Shown: positions 51,824 through 62,710 of the stretch, one piece after another
How positions within the stretch are numbered: the stretch's first letter is position 1
Layout of the letters: every line of letters starts with the position of its first letter
Assembly: GCF_021728395.1 (NCBI RefSeq)
Contig: NZ_JAKKCM010000003.1
Coordinates: 372,001 to 436,000, forward strand
Source: Vibrio sp. J1-1
GTDB lineage: Bacteria; Pseudomonadota; Gammaproteobacteria; Enterobacterales; Vibrionaceae
Length of the DNA: 64,000 nucleotides
Reading direction: 5' to 3'
Notes under the pieces: model-generated
Seen by the model: only the letters and a program-made list of their open reading frames with translations
The model's database searches: none
Told to the model about the DNA's origin: nothing
Translations under genes and position numbers: made by a program

Positions 51824-54625
51824 ATGACCAGATATGGCTTACGAGCACGTGTAATTACACTGACTCTCGCTCCCACTCTCATTATTGGCTTATTGCTGAG
51901 CGGCTTTTTCTCATTTAACCGCTACCAGGATCTTGAGAAACAAGTTATCACCACAGGTAATAGCATCATCGAACCGCTGGCGATTGCCAGTGAATCTCAC
52001 CTACTGACAGAAAGCCGTGAAGCTGTCCGACGCCTTATCAGCTACGCTCACCGCAAAAACTCGAAACTGGTTCGAAGCATTGCCGTCTTTGATGTTCACC
52101 ATGAACTGTTTGTAACGTCAAACTTCCATCCCAACTTTGAAGCGTTGATGTTTCCAAAAGATAAACCTATCCCACAGCTAGGAAATTCGGAAATCTACGA
52201 CAACTACCTGATTCTTCGTGTGCCAATATTATCTGAAGGTCATTACCTGACGGATCTGTCTAACAAAAGCCAAGCGACCAAAGCTATCGGTTACATTGCT
52301 GTAGAGCTGGATCTCTCCTCTCTGCGTCTTCAGCAATACCAGGAAGTCTTCTCTGCCTTTTTGGTGCTGATTTTAGGTCTCGGCCTTGCCAGTGTATTCG
52401 CCTCCCGTTTAATGCATGATGTGACCCAACCGATCACACACATGAAAAACGTTGTAGACCGTATTCGACGAGGCCACTTGGACGTTCGTATCGAAGGAAA
52501 AATGCACGGTGAGCTTGATCAGCTTAAGAATGGTATCAACGCCATGGCCGTCTCACTTTCGGAATACCATGTCGAGATGCAACACAGTATCGATCAGGCA
52601 ACTTCTGATCTGCGTGAAACCTTAGAACAGCTAGAAATCCAGAACGTTGAGTTAGACATCGCGAAGAAACGTGCCCAAGAAGCCGCGCGTGTGAAGTCTG
52701 AGTTCTTGGCCAATATGTCGCACGAACTGCGTACTCCACTGAACGGCGTGATTGGCTTTACGCGCCAGATGCTCAAAACTCAACTATCAAACAGTCAGAC
52801 GGATTACCTGCAAACGATTGAAAAATCGGCAAACAACCTGCTCAATATTATTAATGACATCCTCGACTTTTCTAAACTGGAAGCGGGTAAGCTGGCTCTG
52901 GAAAACATTCCGTTCGATTTTCGTGAAAGTTTGGAAGAAGTCGTCAACCTTCAAGCGACCAGTGCTCATGAAAAAGGACTGGAAATCACGCTCAAAGTGG
53001 ATCCTAAAATCCCATCAGGTTTGATTGGTGATCCTCTACGTATTCAACAAGTCCTGACGAATCTGGTTGGTAACTCGATCAAATTTACTGAACGTGGCAA
53101 CATCGACATCAGTGTTGAAATGCGTTCTCAGTCTGGTGATTCGGTCGAGTTACAGTTTATGGTTCGTGATACTGGTATCGGTATTTCAGAACGTCAGCAA
53201 GCGCAGCTCTTCCAGGCATTTAGCCAAGCCGATGCCAGCATCTCACGCCGCTACGGTGGTACTGGTCTTGGTCTGGTTATCACCCAGAAACTGGTTAGCC
53301 AGATGGGGGGAGAAATCAGCCTGACCAGTCGATTGCATCAAGGCTCTACATTCTGGTTTACCCTACGACTCAACTCGACAGAAATGCCAATGAGCGACCT
53401 TATCGAGATTGAACTGCTTACGGGTAAACAGCTGTTATTGGTAGAACCGAATATGCAGGCAGCATCAGTAACGCAACAGATCCTAAGCCAGGAAGGTATC
53501 TTAGTGACTTATCGTTCATCGTTACCTGAAGCAAATGAGCACTACGATTACGTGTTACTCAATTTGGCTGCAAACCAGACTTACGATGAGCAATCGGTTG
53601 AAGCCTGGATAGAACAAGCGAAGCAAATGGCACCAAGTGTGATCATGGGGACGCCAAGTACCGAACTTGCCCTGGCAGATCAGATCATGAAGGAACATCA
53701 TATCCAGTGTCTGACCAAGCCTCTGTCACGACGCCGATTGCTACAAAGCCTGATCAGCGAACATGTTGAATCTCCTCAGCCTCTTCTGCGTGCACCAATT
53801 AAAACCGTAGAGGAAGAACGTTTACCGCTGCACGTTCTCGCTGTTGACGATAACCCGGCCAACTTGAAGCTTATCTCTGCTTTGCTGAAAGAGCGTGTTG
53901 AAACGGTAACCGCCTGCAGTAACGGTCAACAAGCCGTAAATCTGGCGACCGAGAAAAAGTACGACATGATATTCATGGACATCCAAATGCCACATATGGA
54001 TGGGGTGACCGCGTGTAAACATATCAAGCAGATTGAGCTCAACAAAGAGACACCAGTCATTGCGGTAACCGCACATGCTATGGCGGGCGAACGTGATCGT
54101 CTACTCGCTGCGGGTATGGATGACTACCTCACCAAACCAATTGAAGAGCATGTGCTGCAACAGGTTTTGGTTCACTGGAACCCAAATGCCTGTGCGGAAA
54201 GCATTAGAAAAGTCACGCCTTCTTATATCGATGAACAAGAGACTGAACCTCTAAGTGCAACAGAAAAGGCTCACCAAGATGTCATTATCGATTGGCAAGC
54301 CGCATTGAAACAGAGTGCGAATAAAGAAGATTTGGCCAAAGATATGCTGCGTATGTTAATCGACTTTATCCCAGAAGTGGATGATGTGGTTGCTCAAGCA
54401 CTAGCAGAAGAAAACTTTGCCCGTGAAGAGCTCATTCATGTCATTCACAAGCTGCACGGCAGTAGCTCGTATTGCGGCGTGCCAAGGTTAAAGTCGTTGT
54501 GTGCGACGCTGGAGCAGGCACTTCGCTCAGGCGCGGAACTTGACGACATTGAGCCCGAAATGTTTGAGCTACAAGATGAAATGATTAAGGTCACGACCAC
54601 CGCTAAGCTCTATCTAAAGCAGTAA
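51824..54625 (+). CDS. barA: Hybrid sensor histidine kinase BarA (VarS)
   Basis: BarA phosphorylates the response regulator UvrY (VarA in vibrios), which turns on Csr small RNAs that titrate CsrA. The 933-residue protein has two N-terminal membrane segments (about 10-30 and 175-195) around a periplasmic domain, then HAMP, a histidine kinase with His300 (SHELRTPLNG) and G boxes (DTGIGISERQ, GTGLGLVI), a degenerate receiver, a receiver with Asp719 (FMDIQMPHMDG) and an Hpt domain with His878 (HKLHGSSSYCG). Both barA and csrA are in this window. It is divergent from rlmD. Confidence 0.95.
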   Translation: MTRYGLRARVITLTLAPTLIIGLLLSGFFSFNRYQDLEKQVITTGNSIIEPLAIASESHLLTESREAVRRLISYAHRKNSKLVRSIAVFDVHHELFVTSNFHPNFEALMFPKDKPIPQLGNSEIYDNYLILRVPILSEGHYLTDLSNKSQATKAIGYIAVELDLSSLRLQQYQEVFSAFLVLILGLGLASVFASRLMHDVTQPITHMKNVVDRIRRGHLDVRIEGKMHGELDQLKNGINAMAVSLSEYHVEMQHSIDQATSDLRETLEQLEIQNVELDIAKKRAQEAARVKSEFLANMSHELRTPLNGVIGFTRQMLKTQLSNSQTDYLQTIEKSANNLLNIINDILDFSKLEAGKLALENIPFDFRESLEEVVNLQATSAHEKGLEITLKVDPKIPSGLIGDPLRIQQVLTNLVGNSIKFTERGNIDISVEMRSQSGDSVELQFMVRDTGIGISERQQAQLFQAFSQADASISRRYGGTGLGLVITQKLVSQMGGEISLTSRLHQGSTFWFTLRLNSTEMPMSDLIEIELLTGKQLLLVEPNMQAASVTQQILSQEGILVTYRSSLPEANEHYDYVLLNLAANQTYDEQSVEAWIEQAKQMAPSVIMGTPSTELALADQIMKEHHIQCLTKPLSRRRLLQSLISEHVESPQPLLRAPIKTVEEERLPLHVLAVDDNPANLKLISALLKERVETVTACSNGQQAVNLATEKKYDMIFMDIQMPHMDGVTACKHIKQIELNKETPVIAVTAHAMAGERDRLLAAGMDDYLTKPIEEHVLQQVLVHWNPNACAESIRKVTPSYIDEQETEPLSATEKAHQDVIIDWQAALKQSANKEDLAKDMLRMLIDFIPEVDDVVAQALAEENFAREELIHVIHKLHGSSSYCGVPRLKSLCATLEQALRSGAELDDIEPEMFELQDEMIKVTTTAKLYLKQ

Positions 54626-54647
54626 AATGTCCGCTGACTAAAACGAC

Positions 54648-54677
54648 AAAGCCAGAGCAGATGTTCTGGCTTTTTGC
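54648..54677. terminator. Terminator between barA and acpS
   Basis: AAAGCCAGA pairs with TCTGGCTTT and is followed by TTTTTG on the plus strand. It ends barA and may also serve the converging acpS. Confidence 0.88.
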
Positions 54678-54709
54678 TATTTGGTTTCTTTACAAGAAAT
54701 TCAGGCGAT

Positions 54710-55090
54710 TTAGGACTCTAAAATCACGGTCGCAACTGCATAGTGTCTCTCATCGGATATCGAAAGGTGAACATGGTTTACCCCCAAGCTTTGAGCTATT
54801 TGCTCTGCCTTACCAGAAAGGGAAAGTATAGGCTTCCCCAGTTCATCGTTAGTCACGTAAAAGTCGTGAAAGGTCACCCCTTTTGCAATGCCGGTACCCA
54901 GCGCTTTCGATGCCGCTTCTTTCGCTGCAAAACGTTTGGCAAGGTAACGCCCTTTTTGCTTTAGCTGTGAAAACTTGAGGATCTCTTCTTCACAAAGAAT
55001 GCGCTGAGCAAAGGACTCTCCAGTTCGAACCAGCGCTTTTTCAATGCGCTCTATTTCCGCAATGTCCGTACCTAAACCTAAAATAGCCAT
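54710..55090 (-). CDS. acpS: Holo-[acyl-carrier-protein] synthase AcpS
   Basis: AcpS transfers 4'-phosphopantetheine from CoA to acyl carrier protein. The 126-residue enzyme shows the magnesium and CoA motifs [13 protein letters not shown] and [17 protein letters not shown]. It is last in the rnc-era-recO-pdxJ-acpS run, 13 bases after pdxJ. Confidence 0.96.
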   Translation of the reverse strand: MAILGLGTDIAEIERIEKALVRTGESFAQRILCEEEILKFSQLKQKGRYLAKRFAAKEAASKALGTGIAKGVTFHDFYVTNDELGKPILSLSGKAEQIAQSLGVNHVHLSISDERHYAVATVILES

Positions 55091-55103
55091 TAATAATGCC
55101 TGA

Positions 55104-55835
55104 TTACTTACGAGCTTCGATCATCAAAGCTTTCATATCAGCCACAGCTTTGTCCAAGCCATCGAACACCGCGCGACCAATGATAGAGTGACCAATGTTC
55201 AGTTCGTAGATTTCTGGTAACGCAGCAATAGGTGCAACGTTATGGTAAGTCAAACCATGACCCGCATTGACAATGATACCTAGGTCGTCAGCATAGCTTG
55301 CGCCAGCGGCAATTTTTTTCAGTTCCGCTTGCTGTTCTTCCTCAGTTGTCGCATCAGCATAGTGACCAGTGTGAAGTTCAATATAAGGCGCACCACATTG
55401 CTTTGCTGCATCAATCTGTTGGCGGTCGGCATCAATAAACAGAGAAACTTTAATACCAGCTTCGGTGAGTTTCTCAGTTGCCGCCTTCACTTTAGCAAGT
55501 TGACCAACCACATCCAGGCCACCCTCTGTCGTCAGTTCTTCACGTTTTTCTGGCACTAAACAAACGAACTCCGGCTTGGTTTTCAGAGCAATCTCAACCA
55601 TTTCATCTGTTACTGCCATCTCTAGGTTCATGCGCGTCTGGATAGTTTCACGCAGAATACGTACATCACGGTCCAAAATATGTCGGCGGTCTTCACGCAA
55701 GTGAATAGTGATACCATCAGCACCCGCTCGTTCTGCAATTTCAGCTGCATGAACAGGATCTGGATATTTTGTACCACGTGCATTACGTAAAGTAGCAATA
55801 TGATCGATATTAACGCCTAAATAGATTGAGCTCAT
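55104..55835 (-). CDS. pdxJ: Pyridoxine 5'-phosphate synthase PdxJ
   Basis: PdxJ condenses 3-amino-2-oxopropyl phosphate and deoxyxylulose phosphate to pyridoxine phosphate. The 243-residue TIM barrel has [29 protein letters not shown] and [12 protein letters not shown]. Its start overlaps the recO stop by four bases (ATGA). Confidence 0.96.
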   Translation of the reverse strand: MSSIYLGVNIDHIATLRNARGTKYPDPVHAAEIAERAGADGITIHLREDRRHILDRDVRILRETIQTRMNLEMAVTDEMVEIALKTKPEFVCLVPEKREELTTEGGLDVVGQLAKVKAATEKLTEAGIKVSLFIDADRQQIDAAKQCGAPYIELHTGHYADATTEEEQQAELKKIAAGASYADDLGIIVNAGHGLTYHNVAPIAALPEIYELNIGHSIIGRAVFDGLDKAVADMKALMIEARK

Positions 55836-56563
55836 TTTCCATTACTCCGTGCTCTGGATGTCTGAATAAACAATTCACGACTTTTTAAAGGTTTGCCGCC
55901 AAGATACGGCTTTAAGGCTATACGTGTAAAGCGTTTTGCCGCTTTTAACTGCTCTTTAGTGACGAAGCGCCGCTCACTGATTGCAATCAATTCATTACCT
56001 AAAAATGTCAGGTTGTCACGCCTCACTGAAGCAATAAACCCCTTCTGCTCACGATAACGGTAGGTCATGTTCGCTTCAACAGGTTCCCCCGTCCCTGCAC
56101 AGTGCATAAAGTCGACGCCGTACCCCATCGTAGAAAGTAAGGCCAATTCAAAACGGCGCAGAGCAGGCTCAGGATTATCACACTGAGCAAGCTCGGTTAA
56201 GGCATGCAGATAATCATGAAACAAGGCTGGCATTGGTACTTCTGCCATCAATACGCGGCCAATCAGTTCATTGACGTACATAGCAGAGTAAAGGTTGATA
56301 CCTGTTAAGGGTAAACCGAGGCTGATTGGTTCAGCCTGTCGTAAGGTCTTCATTGACCCTTTGCCTGACCATTTGAGTAACAATGGTGTGAATGGCTGTA
56401 GCGCCCCTTTTAGGTTCGAACGTTTGCTACGCGCGCCTTTGGCCATCAATGTGATGCGGCCATACTCCTCACTGAACACATCAAGAATCAAGCTCGATTC
56501 ACTGTAAGGTCTTCGGTGCAAAACAAAGCAGCGTTGTAAGCCTTCAGAGGACTGGTTACTCAT
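55832..56563 (-). CDS. recO: DNA repair protein RecO
   Basis: RecO, with RecR, loads RecA onto SSB-coated DNA. The 243-residue protein has the N-terminal OB fold ([20 protein letters not shown]) and a helical C-terminal region. It overlaps pdxJ by four bases and lies 93 bases downstream of era, separated from it by a terminator and a second hairpin, so it may also be transcribed from its own promoter. Confidence 0.93.
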   Translation of the reverse strand: MSNQSSEGLQRCFVLHRRPYSESSLILDVFSEEYGRITLMAKGARSKRSNLKGALQPFTPLLLKWSGKGSMKTLRQAEPISLGLPLTGINLYSAMYVNELIGRVLMAEVPMPALFHDYLHALTELAQCDNPEPALRRFELALLSTMGYGVDFMHCAGTGEPVEANMTYRYREQKGFIASVRRDNLTFLGNELIAISERRFVTKEQLKAAKRFTRIALKPYLGGKPLKSRELFIQTSRARSNGK

Positions 56564-56590
56564 CTATACCGGTGTGCCTATCTAAAATAA

Positions 56591-56620
56591 AAAAATAAGG
56601 AGCCAAGTGGCTCCTTATTC
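56591..56620 (-). terminator. Terminator-like hairpin between era and recO
   Basis: ATAAGGAGCC pairs with GGCTCCTTAT around a 4-base loop, with TTTTTTATTTT on the minus strand. A second hairpin, AGCGAAG/CTTCGCT (56634-56650), precedes it near the era stop. Since recO lies just downstream, this could be an internal or partial terminator in the rnc operon. Confidence 0.8.
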
Positions 56621-56656
56621 TAATCGATGTTGGAGCGAAGTGCCTTCGCTTCAAGT

Positions 56657-57619
56657 TTATAGATCGTCGATGTAACCCAGCGAGCGCAGCGCACGTTCGT
56701 CGTCAGCCCAACCAGATTTCACTTTAACCCAAGTTTCGAGATAAACCTTACGACCAAACAGCTCTTCCATATCCAGGCGAGCTTCACGGCCGATGGTTTT
56801 GATCTTCTCGCCACCTTTACCAATCACCATTTTCTTCTGACCACTACGTTCAACCAGAATCAGGGCATTGATATGGAAACCATCGGTTTCCGGGTTGTAA
56901 TCAAAACGTTCAATCTCTACCGTCACTGAGTAAGGAAGCTCCTCACCCGTAAAACGCATCAGTTTTTCACGAACAATTTCGGATGCCATAAAGCGCTGTG
57001 AACGGTCTGTCACGTACTCTTCAGGGAAGTGATGCGTGGCTACTGGTAAGTGGTCGCGTACATGTTTACGCAGTACATCGATGTTCTTACCTTGCTTAGC
57101 TGAGATTGGCACAACGTCGACAAAGTCCATTCTCTTAGACATGTCCGCCATGTGCATCATCACTTCATTGCGATCTTGTACGTTATCGACTTTGTTGACA
57201 CACAGTACAACAGGGAAGTTCGATTTCTGCAGCTTAGTCAGTACCATCTCGTCGTCTTTGGTCCAATGGGTACCGTCGACTAAGAAGAAAACCAAGTTCA
57301 CATCACTCAGCGAAGAGTTTGCAGCGCGGTTCATCAAACGGTTGATAGCACGCTTTTCTTCAATGTGAAGCCCAGGTGTATCGACATAAATCGCCTGATA
57401 GTCACCATCAGTGTCCACACCCATGATACGGTGACGTGTGGTTTGTGGCTTACGAGAGGTAATCGAAATCTTCTGACCCAAGATTTTGTTTAGAAGGGTC
57501 GATTTACCTACATTTGGACGACCAACAATGGCGATAAAGCCGCAGTGCTGGTTTTCTGGTGAGCTCGCTTCACCATGTGACGCAAAATATGCGTCGATAT
57601 CAAATTCGTTATCAGCCAT
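56657..57619 (-). CDS. era: GTPase Era
   Basis: Era is a GTPase that binds the 3' end of 16S rRNA during 30S assembly. The 320-residue protein has the G domain ([22 protein letters not shown]) and a C-terminal KH domain with [11 protein letters not shown]. It carries an N-terminal extension of about 20 residues ([17 protein letters not shown]) compared with E. coli. Its start overlaps the rnc stop by 8 bases, typical of the rnc-era pair. Confidence 0.96.
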   Translation of the reverse strand: MADNEFDIDAYFASHGEASSPENQHCGFIAIVGRPNVGKSTLLNKILGQKISITSRKPQTTRHRIMGVDTDGDYQAIYVDTPGLHIEEKRAINRLMNRAANSSLSDVNLVFFLVDGTHWTKDDEMVLTKLQKSNFPVVLCVNKVDNVQDRNEVMMHMADMSKRMDFVDVVPISAKQGKNIDVLRKHVRDHLPVATHHFPEEYVTDRSQRFMASEIVREKLMRFTGEELPYSVTVEIERFDYNPETDGFHINALILVERSGQKKMVIGKGGEKIKTIGREARLDMEELFGRKVYLETWVKVKSGWADDERALRSLGYIDDL

Positions 57620-58289
57620 TAGTTAATTGCTCAAGTGCTGTTTCCGCTGCCGCCTGTTCTGCCTTGCGGCGGCTGGTGCCTTTACCGATCACAGGTTTAT
57701 CCACACCTGCAACTTCACACTCAACCGTGAACTCTTGGTTGTGCGCTTCACCTTTAATATTAGTCACTGTGTAAACAGGCAGCGGTTTTCTTCTGCCTTG
57801 CAGGAACTCTTGGAGGCGAGTTTTTGGGTCTTTTTGTGATACACCAGGCTTAATGGCTTCAAGACGAGACTTGTACCAGCTCAGTACAATGCCACGCACT
57901 GCTTCAATATCACTATCTAGGTAAATTGCACCAATAATGGCTTCCACCGCATCGGCGAGAATAGAGTCACGGCGAAAGCCACCACTCTTCAATTCACCTG
58001 GACCTAATTTTAAATAATCTCCTAGATCGAACTCACGACCCAGTTCCGCCAATGTATGTCCGCGAACCAAAGTAGCACGCATACGACTCATGTCACCTTC
58101 GTTCACTTTAGGGAAACGATGGTACAGATCATCAGCGATGACAAAACTTAAAATTGAATCGCCCAGAAACTCAAGACGTTCGTTATGCTTACTGTTGGCG
58201 CTGCGGTGAGTCAACGCCAGGTTGATAAGCTCGGCATCTGTAAACTGGTAGCCGAGCTTTCGCTCTAGTTTATCAATTGGAGAATTCAT
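57612..58289 (-). CDS. rnc: Ribonuclease III
   Basis: RNase III cuts double-stranded RNA, including rRNA precursors. The 225-residue protein has the catalytic signature [12 protein letters not shown] and the second acidic cluster [13 protein letters not shown], then a C-terminal dsRNA-binding domain ending [14 protein letters not shown]. It overlaps era and follows lepB by 20 bases. Confidence 0.97.
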   Translation of the reverse strand: MNSPIDKLERKLGYQFTDAELINLALTHRSANSKHNERLEFLGDSILSFVIADDLYHRFPKVNEGDMSRMRATLVRGHTLAELGREFDLGDYLKLGPGELKSGGFRRDSILADAVEAIIGAIYLDSDIEAVRGIVLSWYKSRLEAIKPGVSQKDPKTRLQEFLQGRRKPLPVYTVTNIKGEAHNQEFTVECEVAGVDKPVIGKGTSRRKAEQAAAETALEQLTNG

Positions 58290-58309
58290 ACTCTCTCGAT
58301 ATTAAATAG

Positions 58310-59209
58310 TTAGTGAATACCACCGATGCGGTTAAAACGCACACCGGTTGGAATCCATGAAGGTAGAACGCTATCTGCGCCACGCTCAAATTCAAAGCTG
58401 ATCCAAATGGCAACAGCTTTGCCGACTAGGTTTGCTTCTGGAACAAAGCCCCAGTATCGGCTGTCAGCACTGTTGTCACGGTTATCACCCATCACAAAGT
58501 ACTGACCTTGTGGTACAACCCATTCAGTTGTGCCGCTACGTGGGAAGTACTGCTCCACATGGTTGCGAACCAATGGGTTAACCAAAATATTGTGCTCAAC
58601 GTTACCCAGTTTTTCATCCAACTGGATCATCGGGATACCATTCGAGCTAAATTGACTCTCTTCGACATTACTCAGTTTAACTGGCTTACAGCTCGATTCA
58701 CCTTTGCTTTGAACACAAATTTGCTTATCGTTTGAGTAACGCACAATATCCCCCGGCAAACCGACCACACGCTTGATGTAATCAATGCTAGGGTGAGGAG
58801 GATATTTAAACACGACGATATCGCCACGCTCTGGTTTGCCTGTTTCTACCAGCTCAGTACGCCATACTGGATCTTTTAGACCGTAAGCATACTTTTCTAC
58901 CAGAATGAAATCCCCGACTAACAAAGTAGGCATCATTGAGCCTGACGGGATTTGAAACGGTTCATAGATAAATGAACGTAAGACAAGAACAAACGCGATC
59001 ACAGGGAAGATAGACACACTGTTTTCAACCCACCAAGGCTGGCGCTCCACTTTCTGCAGAGTCACGGCATCTAGACCGCTGGCTGTTTGAGCTTCGATCT
59101 CCGCGACTTTCGCCTGACGTTTTTTCGCAAACACCAGTTTTTCCAAAAGCCAAACTACACCAGTTACCAAGGTCACGATAACCAGAATCAGTGAGAATGT
59201 ATTCGCCAT
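58310..59209 (-). CDS. lepB: Signal peptidase I (LepB)
   Basis: LepB removes signal peptides from exported proteins. The 299-residue membrane protein has N-terminal hydrophobic segments (residues 3-22 and 64-80), catalytic Ser91 in PSGSMMPT and general base Lys146 in DYIKRVVGLPGD, and the GDNRDNSADSRYWG box. It lies between lepA and rnc. Confidence 0.97.
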   Translation of the reverse strand: MANTFSLILVIVTLVTGVVWLLEKLVFAKKRQAKVAEIEAQTASGLDAVTLQKVERQPWWVENSVSIFPVIAFVLVLRSFIYEPFQIPSGSMMPTLLVGDFILVEKYAYGLKDPVWRTELVETGKPERGDIVVFKYPPHPSIDYIKRVVGLPGDIVRYSNDKQICVQSKGESSCKPVKLSNVEESQFSSNGIPMIQLDEKLGNVEHNILVNPLVRNHVEQYFPRSGTTEWVVPQGQYFVMGDNRDNSADSRYWGFVPEANLVGKAVAIWISFEFERGADSVLPSWIPTGVRFNRIGGIH

Positions 59210-59234
59210 TAAATTCCCTTATCTAAAAATGCGA

Positions 59235-59262
59235 AAGTGAAAGAGCGTTAACTCTTTCACTT
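59235..59262. repeat. Perfect inverted repeat between lepA and lepB
   Basis: AAGTGAAAGAG and CTCTTTCACTT form an 11-bp perfect stem with a 6-base loop, 26 bases upstream of lepB. T tracts are weak on the minus strand, so it may be a processing or stability hairpin in the lepA-lepB message rather than a full terminator. Confidence 0.6.
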
Positions 59263-59313
59263 ATTTTAAGTTCTAACGTCTTATGACCAACAAGAATGGA
59301 ACAAAGTTCAATT

Positions 59314-61107
59314 CTAGTCTTTGCCTACGTGAAGAATCGCCAGGAAGGCTTCTTGAGGCAGTTCAACGTTACCGATCTGCTTCATACGCTTCTTACCTTC
59401 TTTCTGTTTCTTCAGAAGTTTCTTCTTACGACTCACATCACCACCGTAACATTTCGCGATAACGTTTTTACGTAATTGTTTTACCGTCGAACGCGCGATG
59501 ATGTGGTTACCAATCGCCGCCTGAATTGCGATATCAAACATCTGACGAGGGATGAACTCTTTCATCTTCTCAACCAACTGACGACCACGAGTCTGAGACT
59601 GGTCTTTGTGGGTAATCATCGCTAGTGCGTCAACCGTATCACCGTTCAGAAGCACGTCTACGCGAACCATGTTCGACGCTTCAAAACGCTGGAAGTTGTA
59701 GTCCAGAGACGCATAGCCACGTGATGTCGATTTCAGACGGTCGAAGAAGTCGAGAACCACTTCTGCCATTGGAATATCGTAAGTCACGGCTACTTGGTTA
59801 CCGTGATAAACCATATCCACCTGAGAACCACGTTTTTCAACACACAGCGTGATAACGTTACCCAGGTACTCTGAAGGCACTAGGATGTTACAACGCGCGA
59901 TCGGCTCGCGGATTTCTTCGATATCGTTTACCGCAGGTAGTTTAGCTGGGCTATCGACATACAGCATTTCACCGTCGGTTTTCTCTACTTCGTAGACTAC
60001 CGTTGGTGCAGTGGTAATTAGGTCTAGGTCGTATTCACGCTCTAAACGCTCTTGGATAATTTCCATGTGCAGCATGCCAAGGAAACCACAACGGAAACCA
60101 AAGCCCAGAGCTGCAGAGTTTTCTGGCTCGTAGAACAACGACGCGTCGTTCAGGCTCAGTTTGCCTAGCGCGTCACGGAAGTTCTCGTAATCGTCAGATG
60201 ATACTGGGAATAGACCTGCGTAAACTTGAGGTTTTACTTTCTTAAAGCCCGGTAGTGGTTTGTCACTGCCGTTTTTCGCTAGAGTCAGCGTATCACCTAC
60301 TGGAGCGCCTAGGATGTCTTTAATACCACAAACAACCCAACCTACTTCGCCAGTATTTAGAACGTCAGTATCTACTTGCTTAGGCGTGAAGATACCCAAA
60401 CGGTCTACACCCCAAGTTTGACCTGTGCTCATTACTTTGATCTTGTCGTTCTTCTTCAGTGAACCATTTTTGATTCGCACTAAAGAGACTACGCCAAGGT
60501 AGTTATCGAACCATGAGTCGATGATCAGCGCTTGTAGTGGCGCGTCTGGATCACCTTCTGGCGCTGGAATTGCGGATACGATATTTTCTAATACGTCATC
60601 CACACCCAAACCTGTTTTCGCAGAACAGCGGGTCGCTTCCATCGCATCGATACCCACGATTTCTTCAATTTCTTCTGCAACACGTTCTGGATCTGCGGCT
60701 GGAAGATCGATCTTGTTTAGGATTGGCACAACTTCCAGATCCATTTCGATCGCGGTGTAACAGTTTGCTAGCGTTTGAGCTTCTACACCCTGACCAGCAT
60801 CAACAACCAATAGCGCGCCTTCACACGCAGCTAGAGAGCGTGATACTTCGTATGCAAAGTCTACGTGTCCCGGAGTATCAATGAAGTTCAGCTGGTATGT
60901 TTCGCCGTCTTTAGCGGTGTAGTTTAGCGTCACACTCTGAGATTTAATGGTGATACCACGCTCACGTTCAAGATCCATAGAATCCAGAACCTGTGCGGCC
61001 ATTTCACGATCGCTCAATCCTCCACAAACTTGGATTAGACGGTCAGATAGGGTCGACTTACCATGGTCGATGTGGGCGATAATCGAAAAGTTACGAATGT
61101 GCTTCAT
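59314..61107 (-). CDS. lepA: Elongation factor 4 (LepA)
   Basis: LepA is a ribosome-associated GTPase related to EF-G and involved in translation initiation or stress recovery. The 597-residue protein has the GTP-binding motifs [22 protein letters not shown] and NKIDLP, and the unique C-terminal domain ending in a basic [14 protein letters not shown] region. It follows the rse cluster and precedes lepB. Confidence 0.97.
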   Translation of the reverse strand: MKHIRNFSIIAHIDHGKSTLSDRLIQVCGGLSDREMAAQVLDSMDLERERGITIKSQSVTLNYTAKDGETYQLNFIDTPGHVDFAYEVSRSLAACEGALLVVDAGQGVEAQTLANCYTAIEMDLEVVPILNKIDLPAADPERVAEEIEEIVGIDAMEATRCSAKTGLGVDDVLENIVSAIPAPEGDPDAPLQALIIDSWFDNYLGVVSLVRIKNGSLKKNDKIKVMSTGQTWGVDRLGIFTPKQVDTDVLNTGEVGWVVCGIKDILGAPVGDTLTLAKNGSDKPLPGFKKVKPQVYAGLFPVSSDDYENFRDALGKLSLNDASLFYEPENSAALGFGFRCGFLGMLHMEIIQERLEREYDLDLITTAPTVVYEVEKTDGEMLYVDSPAKLPAVNDIEEIREPIARCNILVPSEYLGNVITLCVEKRGSQVDMVYHGNQVAVTYDIPMAEVVLDFFDRLKSTSRGYASLDYNFQRFEASNMVRVDVLLNGDTVDALAMITHKDQSQTRGRQLVEKMKEFIPRQMFDIAIQAAIGNHIIARSTVKQLRKNVIAKCYGGDVSRKKKLLKKQKEGKKRMKQIGNVELPQEAFLAILHVGKD

Positions 61108-61147
61108 AGATTTAGGCTGACTAACTCTTTACAAATAGGGACAGTAA

Positions 61148-61169
61148 GAAAGCCATCATCTGATGGCAT
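61148..61169 (-). terminator. Terminator-like hairpin between rseC and lepA
   Basis: GCCATCA and TGATGGC form a 7-bp perfect stem with a short T-rich stretch after it on the minus strand (TTTCTT). It lies about 100 bases past rseC and 40 bases before lepA. Confidence 0.55.
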
Positions 61170-61266
61170 TTCAATCAAGTTGGCAGATTCTACCGAATTT
61201 CGTTAGCGGGCGCACGTAATTTAAAGTACATAAACCCAAGTGACTGAAAGGGACGGGGGTCAGAGC

Positions 61267-61737
61267 TTACTGGATAGGCTCTCCAAGCACTCTAACTAAG
61301 GTAACTTGGCGTTGTGATTCATCTTCAAGTGGCTTGGATACACGTTTCGCTAACCAAACACCACCAGCGGCAAATAGTACCGAAGACAGAATAATTACCC
61401 CTTCGCCACCAGCAATGAGAGGAGCAAACAGTAGATGACCGAAAAGCGCACCGAGTATCAGACCAAACAGTGGCAGTAGATATACCGCCATCGCCGATTT
61501 AATTAAACTGGATTCAGGGAAACCAATTTCGACGACTTGTCCGATTTGCACGGCTTTTTCTGTGCGCAAATGCCAAGAAAGGCTTTTATTACCAATGGCT
61601 TTAGTGACCACACCTGTGCCACAACTTTTTTGCGATGAACAACTGCTGCAACTGGTTTGCTGCTCGCAGCTCAAGTCTATGTCATATCGCTTACCGTGAC
61701 GCTCGACACCTGTCACAGTCGCTAACGCGGTCATCAT
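61267..61737 (-). CDS. rseC: Sigma-E positive regulator RseC (SoxR-reducing complex-related)
   Basis: The 156-residue inner-membrane protein has a cysteine-rich N-terminal cytoplasmic segment (CEQQTSCSSCSSQKSCGTG), a central domain, and two membrane helices (about 78-98 and 105-128). Relatives modestly increase sigma-E activity and take part in SoxR reduction. It follows rseB by 16 bases. Confidence 0.9.
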   Translation of the reverse strand: MMTALATVTGVERHGKRYDIDLSCEQQTSCSSCSSQKSCGTGVVTKAIGNKSLSWHLRTEKAVQIGQVVEIGFPESSLIKSAMAVYLLPLFGLILGALFGHLLFAPLIAGGEGVIILSSVLFAAGGVWLAKRVSKPLEDESQRQVTLVRVLGEPIQ

Positions 61738-61753
61738 TGCAGGTTACTCATGT

Positions 61754-62710
61754 TTACTGGTTAGTTACTTTAAATGTAACAGATTGAGCTATACGTTGCG
61801 CCGTTGCTGGCGGTATATCACCCACGACGGAGATTTCATAATCGCCATTTACGTAGCTGTGCAGCGTTCTGCGACCTTGGCGTACAAGCTGACCTTTCAA
61901 TGAGTGCTCATCTTTACTCGCTACATAAACCGAGAAATTAAATAACCCATCGGAATACATTTGGCTTTCTACCATTTGATCACTGACCGCCATGCGGTAG
62001 CGATTGAGTTCATTAGCCTCAAAACCATCTGGTATCCAACCGACAACCCAGTCGCTGGTGCTTACCTCACCTTTAGGCATGGTAAGAACAGCAGGTAACT
62101 GAACATCTTCTAAGCCACTCATGAGCTCAGCAATTTTAGTATTCACTGTGTATGAAATCGTACGGTATTGCTCTAGTACTTCGCCATCGCGATCAACAAG
62201 ATCAGCTCGCAGTGGAAGCTTGCTCTTTTCATCAACCCAAAGGATATATGAATAGCGTAAGCCATCTTTCGGTACGATACGTAACACCTGAGTAGCAACA
62301 CCGGCTTCACGAGCTCGACCAACCTGAACATAGTCATAATAGCGATTCAGTTCATCAATGTTGGTATTTAGCATTGGGATGGTCGGTGCAACCATTTTTC
62401 CAGATTCTATCGTGAAAGGCTCTGCACCTGTTTCGATGTAGCTGACTTCACGGCCGCGGAGAATGACTTCACGCACAGGGCCGCTTAAATAAATAAGGTG
62501 GGCATATTGCTCTTCACCGTGGGTCGCATGACGGTACAGCAAAGGTTCAATACTGTTCTTTTTGATGAGGATATAAGAGAGCTCGTAGCTTAAATTCTTA
62601 CTCGCTTCGCTCATTTGATGCAATAAAGCCTCCGCTGGTTTGTCACCAGCAAAGGCTTGTGCAGACATCATACTGAACAGAGCGCAAACGCTGATCAGAA
62701 ATTTTTTCAT
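61754..62710 (-). CDS. rseB: Periplasmic sigma-E regulator RseB
   Basis: RseB binds the periplasmic domain of RseA and protects it from DegS, and is released by mislocalised lipopolysaccharide or lipoproteins. The 318-residue precursor has a signal peptide (residues 1-21, ending AFA) and the MucB/RseB two-domain fold. It overlaps the rseA stop by four bases. Confidence 0.94.
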   Translation of the reverse strand: MKKFLISVCALFSMMSAQAFAGDKPAEALLHQMSEASKNLSYELSYILIKKNSIEPLLYRHATHGEEQYAHLIYLSGPVREVILRGREVSYIETGAEPFTIESGKMVAPTIPMLNTNIDELNRYYDYVQVGRAREAGVATQVLRIVPKDGLRYSYILWVDEKSKLPLRADLVDRDGEVLEQYRTISYTVNTKIAELMSGLEDVQLPAVLTMPKGEVSTSDWVVGWIPDGFEANELNRYRMAVSDQMVESQMYSDGLFNFSVYVASKDEHSLKGQLVRQGRRTLHSYVNGDYEISVVGDIPPATAQRIAQSVTFKVTNQ

